A stretch of DNA of 7,553 nucleotides from Sphingomonadales bacterium UBA6157 (GTDB lineage Bacteria > Pseudomonadota > Alphaproteobacteria > Sphingomonadales > Sphingomonadaceae), in assembly GCA_002423025.1 (NCBI GenBank), contig DIUN01000045.1:1-7553 (forward strand), read 5' to 3'. Below the pieces are notes generated by a model. It was given only the letters and a program-made list of their open reading frames with translations. It made no database searches and had not been told where the DNA came from. The position numbers and the translations under genes were made by a program. This document shows positions 1-4,861 of the stretch, piece by piece. The first letter of the stretch is position 1; each line of letters begins with the position of its first letter.

Positions 1-183
1 AACGCCAAGAAGTACATCGAGGACGGCCATCATGGCGGCAAGGGCAGCGAAGCCCATAAGGCAGCCGTGACCGGCGACACCGTGGGTGACCCTTATAAGG
101 ACACTGCCGGCCCCGCCGTGAACCCGATGATCAAGATCACCAACATCGTGGCGTTGCTGCTGCTCGCAGCTCTCGCCGCGTAA
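1..183 (+). CDS. hppA: Membrane-bound pyrophosphatase (H+-translocating type), C-terminal end only
   Basis: The window opens inside this gene: reading frame 1 runs for 60 codons to a TAA at 181-183. The visible residues include KGSEAHKAAVTGDTVGDPYK (residues 14-33 of the fragment), which matches the highly conserved end of membrane pyrophosphatases. After it comes a final hydrophobic helix (IVALLLLAALAA) that ends the protein. The family hydrolyses cytoplasmic pyrophosphate and pumps H+ or Na+ across the inner membrane; full-length members are about 700 residues, so more than 90% of this one lies outside the window. The residues that separate K+-dependent from K+-independent types and H+ from Na+ pumps are not visible, so the ion is inferred only from what is usual in alphaproteobacteria. 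A strong terminator follows directly. Confidence 0.93.
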   Translation, partial: NAKKYIEDGHHGGKGSEAHKAAVTGDTVGDPYKDTAGPAVNPMIKITNIVALLLLAALAA

Positions 184-193
184 CGACAGGGCC

Positions 194-228
194 CCGGGGC
201 GGCTCTCACCAGCCGCCCCGGAGCTTTT
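194..228 (+). terminator. Rho-independent terminator of hppA
   Basis: A perfect 11-base-pair stem (CCGGGGCGGCT at 194-204 with AGCCGCCCCGG at 211-221) closes a 6-base loop (CTCACC). It is followed by AGC and four T residues (225-228). It starts 10 bases after the hppA stop codon. The T-tract is short and offset by three bases, but the GC-rich stem and its position make it a convincing factor-independent terminator. It should isolate the ABC1 kinase gene from hppA transcription. Confidence 0.85.
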
Positions 229-299
229 GCCACATTCCCCCCGCCGCCGGCAGCGGCCATGGGACTCCGCACCGCCAGCGCACAGGTCGCCGCGGCAGC

Positions 300-306
300 A
301 GGAAAG
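300..306 (+). promoter_or_regulatory. Ribosome binding site deciding the GTG start of the ABC1 kinase
   Basis: AGGAAAG lies 11 bases before the GTG at 318. No other start codon in this frame nearby has a comparable purine-rich site, which is the main reason for choosing a GTG start. The next in-frame ATG (408) would remove 30 residues. The spacing is on the long side. Confidence 0.5.
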
Positions 307-317
307 TCCCCCGCGCG

Positions 318-1652
318 GTGTCGCAGCTTCCCTTTTCCCGCACCAAGGACCGCTCGGGCCGTTCCGTACCCAGCAGCCGGCTTTCGCGCCTTGCCCGCTT
401 CGGCAGCATGGCGGGCGGCGTCGCGGGCGGCATGCTGCTCGATGGCGCGCGGCAGCTGGCGCAGGGCAAGCGCCCGAGCCTGACGGACCTGCTGCTGACG
501 CCGGCCAACGCCGTGCGCGTGACACACCAGCTCGCCAACCTGCGCGGCGCCGCGATGAAGATGGGCCAGCTCATGTCCATGGACGGCGGCGATTTTCTGC
601 CCGCCGAGCTCTCCGAGATCATGGGCCGGCTGCGCGCCGATGCCGAGCATATGCCGCAAAGCCAGCTGCAGGCGGTGCTCGATCTGCGCTGGGGGCCGGG
701 ATGGCAGGATCGCTTCACGGGCTTTGGCTTCACGCCGATTGCCGCCGCCTCGATCGGACAGGTGCACCGCGCCACCACGAGCGATGGCAGGGATCTGGCC
801 ATCAAGGTGCAATATCCCGGCGTGCGGGCAAGCATTGACAGTGATGTCGGCAATGTCGGTACGCTGATGAAAATGTCCGGGCTGTTGCCGGCAACGCTCG
901 ACATCGCGCCGATGCTCATCGAGGCGCGGCGGCAACTGCACGAGGAGGCCGATTATGAGCGCGAGGCCCGCTATCTGGCGCGCTTCGGCAGCCTCCTCGC
1001 CGATGCACCGGATTTTATCGTGCCGGCCCTGCACGCTGATTTCACCAAGCCAAGCGTGCTCGCCATGTCCTATGTCGAAGGCGTGCCGGTCGAGTCGCTG
1101 GAGACTGCGCCCCAAGCCGAGCGGGACCGGGTGATGACCCTGCTCATCACGCTGCTGTTGCGCGAGCTGTTCGAGTTCGCACTGATGCAGACCGATCCGA
1201 ACTTCGCCAACTATCGCTACCAGCCCGCCACCCAAAAGCTGGTGCTGCTGGATTTCGGCGCCTCCCGCGAAATCGCACCCAGCCTCGCTGCGGACTATCG
1301 CCGTCTGCTCCGTGCCGGCTTTGCAGCTGAAGGCGCGGCGGCACGGCAGGCCATGCTCGATCTCGGCTTCTTCGATGCCCGCACACGGCCACATCACCAG
1401 GAGGCGGTGCTCGCGGCCTTCGAGTCTGCCATGGCGCCGATGCGCACCCCCGGCCTGTTCGATTTCGGCGACCAGAGCCTGCCCGCGCAACTCCGCGAGC
1501 AGGGCATGGAACTGGCCGCGGACCGCGAGTTCTGGCACATCCCGCCCATCGACACGCTGTTCCTGCAGCGCAAGTTCGGTGGGCTGTTCCTGCTCGGCAG
1601 CCGGCTCAAGGCGCGGGTTGATCTGCGCGCGCTGCTCGGGCCGTATCTCTAG
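318..1652 (+). CDS. ABC1/AarF/UbiB-family atypical kinase, COQ8-like
   Basis: A 444-residue protein with the whole motif set of the ABC1 (UbiB/COQ8) atypical kinases. KMGQ at 81-84 is the family KxGQ motif. The alanine-rich AAASIGQVH (142-150) replaces a normal glycine-rich loop. The ATP-site lysine is K163 in AIKVQYPGV. An acidic EEADYERE segment lies at 209-216, the catalytic-loop equivalent QTDPNFANY at 291-299, and the metal-binding DFG at 312-314. QTDPN instead of the bacterial HxDPHPGN, together with the ending KFGGLFLLGSRLKAR, makes it closer to mitochondrial COQ8 than to E. coli UbiB; the C-terminal membrane helices of E. coli UbiB are absent. Family members support ubiquinone biosynthesis, probably as ATPases or lipid-handling kinases. 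No other ubi gene is in the window, so a direct quinone role is inferred from family only. The start is GTG at 318. The TAG stop overlaps the stop of the convergent DUF1971 gene. Confidence 0.93.
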   Translation: MSQLPFSRTKDRSGRSVPSSRLSRLARFGSMAGGVAGGMLLDGARQLAQGKRPSLTDLLLTPANAVRVTHQLANLRGAAMKMGQLMSMDGGDFLPAELSEIMGRLRADAEHMPQSQLQAVLDLRWGPGWQDRFTGFGFTPIAAASIGQVHRATTSDGRDLAIKVQYPGVRASIDSDVGNVGTLMKMSGLLPATLDIAPMLIEARRQLHEEADYEREARYLARFGSLLADAPDFIVPALHADFTKPSVLAMSYVEGVPVESLETAPQAERDRVMTLLITLLLRELFEFALMQTDPNFANYRYQPATQKLVLLDFGASREIAPSLAADYRRLLRAGFAAEGAAARQAMLDLGFFDARTRPHHQEAVLAAFESAMAPMRTPGLFDFGDQSLPAQLREQGMELAADREFWHIPPIDTLFLQRKFGGLFLLGSRLKARVDLRALLGPYL

Positions 1653-1924
1653 GGCAACTCTGGTGCTTCGGCGTGGAAATCCACCCGCATCCGCATCGGC
1701 CCCACCGGCGTGACAAAGTGCGTCTGCCCCGGCAGCACCAGCCCCGGCGAGCCCGGCGAGAGCAGCACCGACGAGAGTGGATCAACATAAGTCAGCCGCA
1801 GCTCGCCTTCGAGAACATGGATGACACCCCAGGTTCCGGCCTTGGTGCGATGGTCGGCCCGGAGTGCCGCCGGCAGCGTGATCTCATCGAAAACCGGTGT
1901 CGAGCGATAGGGCTGGCTGGCCAT
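1649..1924 (-). CDS. DUF1971 small cupin-like protein (YeaR/TehB N-terminal-like)
   Basis: A 91-residue protein with the DUF1971 pattern: an HRTKAGTWGVI block (25-35), a beta-rich middle with LEGELRLTY (38-46), and a PGSPGLVLPGQTHFV segment (58-72) leading to RMRVDF (78-83). This domain is found alone (E. coli YeaR) or joined to TehB-type methyltransferases. Its biochemical activity is not known; the fold is probably a small beta-barrel. YeaR-type genes are among those reported as nitrate/nitric-oxide responsive in enterobacteria. Here the gene follows the truncated haemoglobin gene with only one base between that gene's TGA and this ATG (TGACATG), so translation is very likely coupled and they share the NsrR-like promoter. 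A role in nitrosative stress is inferred from context. The stop codon overlaps the kinase stop on the other strand. Confidence 0.85.
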   Translation of the reverse strand: MASQPYRSTPVFDEITLPAALRADHRTKAGTWGVIHVLEGELRLTYVDPLSSVLLSPGSPGLVLPGQTHFVTPVGPMRMRVDFHAEAPELP

Positions 1925-1925
1925 G

Positions 1926-2330
1926 TCAGCGAGCCTCGCGCGGCGGCAGGCGGAAATAGAGCGCCAGCTTGAGGCTCTGGGCGATCCGCTCGGCCTTGGC
2001 CTGCAGCTCCGCAGCGATGCCGGGCGCCATGGTCTCGTTGGTCACATCCGCCCAGATCGACAGCCAGCGGTCGAACATCGGCGGCGTAATGGTCGCGAGA
2101 TGCTTCATGTGCGCCGCCATCGGGTTGCCCTTGTAGCGCCCGGAGGTGAGCATGACAGATGACCAGAAGGCCATCAGCTTCTCAAGGTGCGGCTTCCATT
2201 CGGTGATGGCATTGTCGAACACCGGGCCGATCAGCGCATCGGCGCGCACCCGGTCATAAAAGCGCGGCACCAACCCGGCGATCTCGGCCTCGGTGATCGC
2301 GGCTGCCTGGCTCCCGATCTGCGATTGCAT
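1926..2330 (-). CDS. Group III truncated haemoglobin
   Basis: A 134-residue globin of the truncated group III (P) class. Aligning by eye with Campylobacter Ctb gives RFYDRVRADALIGPVF (23-38) with distal Tyr B10 = Y25. A helix-E region containing W45, H48 and FW (55-56) follows, then NPMAAH with proximal haem histidine F8 = H74, and FDRWLSIW (86-93) with the group III tryptophan at W89. Such proteins bind O2 and NO in the cytoplasm and are linked to protection from NO or to O2 handling under low oxygen; which applies here is not visible. I chose ATG 2330 because GGGAA (2341-2337) sits 6 bases upstream. Start codons further up (2372, 2387) fall at or above the predicted promoter and operator. 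It is the first gene of a pair with DUF1971. Confidence 0.92.
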   Translation of the reverse strand: MQSQIGSQAAAITEAEIAGLVPRFYDRVRADALIGPVFDNAITEWKPHLEKLMAFWSSVMLTSGRYKGNPMAAHMKHLATITPPMFDRWLSIWADVTNETMAPGIAAELQAKAERIAQSLKLALYFRLPPREAR

Positions 2331-2358
2331 CGTTCGTTCCCATTCTGAAGCGAGCGCC

Positions 2359-2387
2359 AATCTACCGCTCATCCTCAAAAGATGCAA
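2359..2387 (-). promoter_or_regulatory. Predicted sigma-70-type promoter of the haemoglobin/DUF1971 operon
   Basis: Read on the minus strand, TTGCAT (2387-2382) serves as -35 and TAGATT (2364-2359) as -10, separated by exactly 17 bases. Transcription would start near 2352 and give a leader of about 22 bases before the ATG at 2330. The -35 element lies inside the NsrR-like palindrome, an arrangement that fits repression by blocking polymerase. The elements match consensus only partly (3/6 and 4/6), so the call rests on spacing and context. Confidence 0.55.
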
Positions 2388-2400
2388 TTTAAATACATCT
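2380..2400. promoter_or_regulatory. NsrR-like operator (imperfect 21-base palindrome)
   Basis: The + strand reads AGATGCAATT, then a central T, then AAATACATCT. The arms pair at eight of ten positions, giving AGATGyAnTT-n-AAnTrCATCT. This agrees closely with the known motif of NsrR, the Rrf2-family iron-sulphur repressor that is released by nitric oxide. The site is centred 60 bases upstream of the haemoglobin start codon, overlaps its predicted -35 element and stands out as AT-rich in a GC-rich window. The regulator gene itself is not in the window, so NsrR as the binding protein is inferred from the motif and from the type of genes controlled. Confidence 0.72.
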
Positions 2401-2411
2401 ATCTCGATGCT

Positions 2412-3974
2412 TCACCGTGCGCCGAGCCTCACCTTGCGCGCCAGCCACGCCGCCGCCTGCCCTGGCGTCTGCTTGTCTGTATCACGGTCCACCTGCCAGT
2501 TGGCCTCGCGCATCGCCTCCACCGCAATCCGCCCTTCCAGCCCGGCCAGCCGCCCCGCCAGATCCGGCCGACGCGGGCCGACCAGCAACAGCGCGTCATA
2601 GGCCGGCAGCGCGCCGCGCGGGTCGGTGAGCAGCACCAGGTCATCCGCCGCAATCCGGCCATCGCTGGAAAACGCCGTGATCACATCCGCCTCGCCATCC
2701 TTCAGCGCCCGCACCATCAGCGTTGGCGTATAGGCCGTCAGCCTTGCAAAGTTCAGGCCATAGGCCGCCTTGATCGCCGCCCATTCGGCGCGGGACTGGA
2801 ACTCCAGATCGGTGGCCAGCCGCAGGCCGGGGGCGCGCGCCGCAAGGTCTGCGAGGCTGCGGATGCCAAGCCGCTCGGCATCGGCACGCCGCATCGCCAG
2901 CGCATAGGCATTCTCGAAGCCCAAAGCCGCCGCCACCTGCACCTTGTGCTGCGCCGGCAGCTGCGTGCGCAGCTCCGCCAGCATCCGGGCGCGCGGCACA
3001 CTGTCCTTGCGGCTCAGCGCGGCCTCCCACAGCGTGCCGGAATAATCGACATAAACATCGATATCCCCCGCCGCGAGCGCCCGGAACGCCACCGCCGAGC
3101 CAAGCCCCGAGCGGATGGTGACCGGCTGGCCCTGCGCCTTCAATTCATCGGCTATCAGCGCCGCCAGGATGAACTGCTCACCAAAATTCTTGGCACCGAC
3201 CACCACGGCACGCTGGCTGCCTTGCGGCGCACGGCCCTGCCAATACCAGCCAACCACCCCGACCGTGAGCGCCGCCAGCAGCGTCAGCCCCAGCAGCGCC
3301 TTGCCCCAGCGCCGCACGGCAAGCCCGGTTTCCGCCAGGCCCAAAGCGGCATCGACGATGATCGCCAGCAGCGCCGAGGCGAGGCAGCCTGTCACCACCA
3401 GCGCCCAGTCCTCGATCTGCAGGCCGGCAAAAATCAGGTCACCAAGGCTCTTCTGGCCGACCGTGGTGGCAAGCGTTGCCGCGCCGATGGTCCACACCGC
3501 CGCCACGCGCAGCCCGCCCATCACGATCGGCGCCGCGATCGGCAGCTCGACCTGGAACAGCCGCTGCGCCCGCGACATGCCGATGCCATCAGCAGCATCG
3601 AGCGTTTCGGGCGGCACGCTGGCCAGCCCGTCGGCCCCGCCGCGCAGCAGCGGCAGCAGTGCATAGAGCGCCAGCGCCAATAGGCTCGGCAACAGCCCCA
3701 GCGCCGGCACGCCAAAGCCGGCCAGCCGCTGGGTGGCGGCCGAAACCAGCAGCAGCAGCGGATAGAACAACGCCAGCAGCGCCAGCGCCGGGATGGTCTG
3801 GACAACCGAGGCCACGGCCAGCACCGGCCCGCGCAGCCGCGGCCGTGTCGCCATGGCCAGCACCAGCGGCACCGCCACCAGCATCGCCAGCGCCAGCGCG
3901 GCGGCGCTCACCCCCAGATGCGCCGCCAACCGGTCCGGCAACATGGCGAAAGCCCGGGCCCATTGCGCGTTCAT
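2412..3974 (-). CDS. Osmoprotectant-family ABC transporter: permease fused to substrate-binding domain
   Basis: A 520-residue fusion. Residues about 20-220 are an OpuC/ProW-type permease: several hydrophobic helices, the conserved QTIPALALLALF (59-70), and the ATPase-contacting EAA-type loop DAADGIGMSRAQRLF (126-140). A further helix near 225-245 leads to a periplasmic OpuAC-type binding domain (about 256-520), starting VVVGAKNFGEQFILAALIA and containing GDIDVYVDYSGTLW (303-316) and GEADVITAFSSDGRI (427-441). The family imports glycine betaine, choline, carnitine or ergothioneine; the fused architecture is used both by betaine/choline importers and by EgtU-type ergothioneine importers. The binding-pocket residues cannot be assigned by eye, so the ligand is open. 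Its ATG overlaps the ATPase stop codon (ATGA, 3974-3971), showing a single operon. No terminator is seen between its TGA (2414-2412) and the downstream NsrR-like site. Confidence 0.9.
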   Translation of the reverse strand: MNAQWARAFAMLPDRLAAHLGVSAAALALAMLVAVPLVLAMATRPRLRGPVLAVASVVQTIPALALLALFYPLLLLVSAATQRLAGFGVPALGLLPSLLALALYALLPLLRGGADGLASVPPETLDAADGIGMSRAQRLFQVELPIAAPIVMGGLRVAAVWTIGAATLATTVGQKSLGDLIFAGLQIEDWALVVTGCLASALLAIIVDAALGLAETGLAVRRWGKALLGLTLLAALTVGVVGWYWQGRAPQGSQRAVVVGAKNFGEQFILAALIADELKAQGQPVTIRSGLGSAVAFRALAAGDIDVYVDYSGTLWEAALSRKDSVPRARMLAELRTQLPAQHKVQVAAALGFENAYALAMRRADAERLGIRSLADLAARAPGLRLATDLEFQSRAEWAAIKAAYGLNFARLTAYTPTLMVRALKDGEADVITAFSSDGRIAADDLVLLTDPRGALPAYDALLLVGPRRPDLAGRLAGLEGRIAVEAMREANWQVDRDTDKQTPGQAAAWLARKVRLGAR

Positions 3975-4753
3975 GCCGGCGCTTTCCGGGCCTGCAGTGC
4001 CGCCAGCCGCTGAGCTTGCGCCAGCGGCGCATCCACCAGCGCCCGCACCGCCGGATGCACACTGCGCACCAGCTCTGCCGGTGTTGCATCGGCGACGATG
4101 CGTCCGGCCTCCATCACCACCACCCGCTCGGCGCGCAGCAGCGCATCGGCCAGATCATGCGTCACCAGCAACGCCGTGAAGCGCCGCTCGCGGTGCAGCG
4201 CCTCCAGCCTGTTCCCCAGCGCCGCCCGCGTTTCCGGATCGAGCGCTCCGAACGGCTCATCGAGCAGCAGCAGCGGCGGCGCGGCGGCGAGAGCCCGCGC
4301 CAGCCCCACCCGGCTGGCCTGCCCGCCGGAGAGCTGCGCCGGCAACCGCTCGGCAAAGCTGCGCGGCAGCTCCACCAGATCGAGCATCTCGGCAACTTTC
4401 GCCCGGCGCGCCGCCGCGTCCCACCCCAGCAGCCCCGGCACCGCGGCAATGTTTTCCGCCACAGTCCAGTGCGGGAACAGCCCGACGCCCTGGCTGGCAT
4501 AGCCGATGCCACGCCGCAGCTGCGCCGGCGCCTGCGTTGCCACGTCCTCGCCGCCAAGGCGCACGTTGCCGGCATCTGCCGCCACCAGCCGGTTGGCGAG
4601 GCGCAGCAGGGTCGTCTTGCCGGCACCCGAAGCCCCGGTGAGTGCCACCAACTGGCCGGCGGCTATGGAAAGGCTCACATCGTCGATGGTCGGCACGCCG
4701 CCGCGCAGCACCCGCACGCCGGCATAGTCCAGGGCAGGGGGCGCAGCATCCAT
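3971..4753 (-). CDS. Osmoprotectant-family ABC transporter ATP-binding subunit (no CBS domains)
   Basis: A 260-residue ABC ATPase with every core motif: Walker A GASGAGKT (40-47), Q-loop Q88 in GYASQGVGLFPHWTVAENI, signature LSGGQ (141-145), Walker B LLLLDEP (161-167), D-loop ALD (170-172) and switch histidine H199 in VTHD. It should energise the permease/binding-protein fusion encoded by the next gene, which it overlaps by four bases. Many OpuA/OpuC/ProV ATPases carry C-terminal CBS domains that sense ionic strength; this protein stops about 60 residues after the switch histidine, so these are absent. The frame is open back to a GTG at 4810 and also has an ATG at 4783. I chose ATG 4753 because homologous ATPases start about ten residues before the LDYAGVRVL-type first strand, although no clear ribosome binding site precedes it. 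Confidence 0.9.
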   Translation of the reverse strand: MDAAPPALDYAGVRVLRGGVPTIDDVSLSIAAGQLVALTGASGAGKTTLLRLANRLVAADAGNVRLGGEDVATQAPAQLRRGIGYASQGVGLFPHWTVAENIAAVPGLLGWDAAARRAKVAEMLDLVELPRSFAERLPAQLSGGQASRVGLARALAAAPPLLLLDEPFGALDPETRAALGNRLEALHRERRFTALLVTHDLADALLRAERVVVMEAGRIVADATPAELVRSVHPAVRALVDAPLAQAQRLAALQARKAPA

Positions 4754-4818
4754 CACGGCGGACTGTGCCGCCCGGCGCTGCATCCCACAAGCGCCGGAGC
4801 GCGAAGCCACTGCGCTTT

Positions 4819-4845
4819 CATGACGATTTCGGGCATGACGATTTC
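4819..4845 (+). repeat. Tandem direct repeat CATGACGATTTC, 15-base period
   Basis: CATGACGATTTC occurs at 4819-4830 and identically at 4834-4845, separated by GGG. The unit lies between the divergent importer operon and lnt, just before the lnt ribosome binding site. In the lnt frame it would read MTISGMTIS, so an upstream start for lnt is possible in principle, but neither ATG has a good ribosome binding site. A tandem binding site for a regulator is an alternative. Confidence 0.6.
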
Positions 4846-4853
4846 AAGGCAGG
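4846..4853 (+). promoter_or_regulatory. Ribosome binding site deciding the lnt start
   Basis: AAGGCAGG lies 8 bases before the ATG at 4862. The alternative in-frame ATGs at 4820, 4835 and 4913 have no comparable purine-rich sequence at a suitable distance, so 4862 is preferred. Confidence 0.55.
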
Positions 4854-4861
4854 CCACCATC

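Larger units (their letters stand above)
4754..4861. other. Divergent intergenic region between the importer operon and lnt
   Basis: These 108 bases must hold the promoters for both the leftward importer operon and the rightward lnt gene. On the minus strand a possible -35 TTGAAA lies at 4846-4841, but no convincing -10 follows. No clear + strand promoter is visible. The only marked structure is the tandem 12-base repeat listed separately. Confidence 0.4.

Noticed and set aside
93..1538. 481-codon open frame on the minus strand opposite the ABC1 kinase
   Set aside because: It is antisense to a gene with a full set of kinase motifs. Its protein is rich in His/Arg/Gln/Ala with no recognisable domain, as expected for a shadow frame in GC-rich coding DNA.
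2331..2387. Longer N-terminus for the truncated haemoglobin (start codons at 2387 or 2372)
   Set aside because: These starts lie in or next to the operator and -35 region and upstream of the predicted transcript start. The globin fold begins well after ATG 2330, which has its own ribosome binding site.
2382..3683. 433-codon open frame on the + strand opposite the permease/binding-protein fusion
   Set aside because: It is antisense to a clear transporter gene and has shadow-type composition (Arg/Gln/His-rich). Its start also lies inside the NsrR-like site.
4754..4810. Longer N-terminus for the importer ATPase (GTG 4810 or ATG 4783)
   Set aside because: The added residues are Arg/Ala-rich, without relation to the ABC fold. 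The choice is not certain, because ATG 4753 lacks a clear ribosome binding site.
3476..4861. Upstream extension of the lnt frame by more than 400 codons
   Set aside because: The extension runs antisense through the importer ATPase and permease and encodes Pro/Arg/Ala-rich sequence. Lnt homology begins only after the ribosome binding site at 4846-4853.
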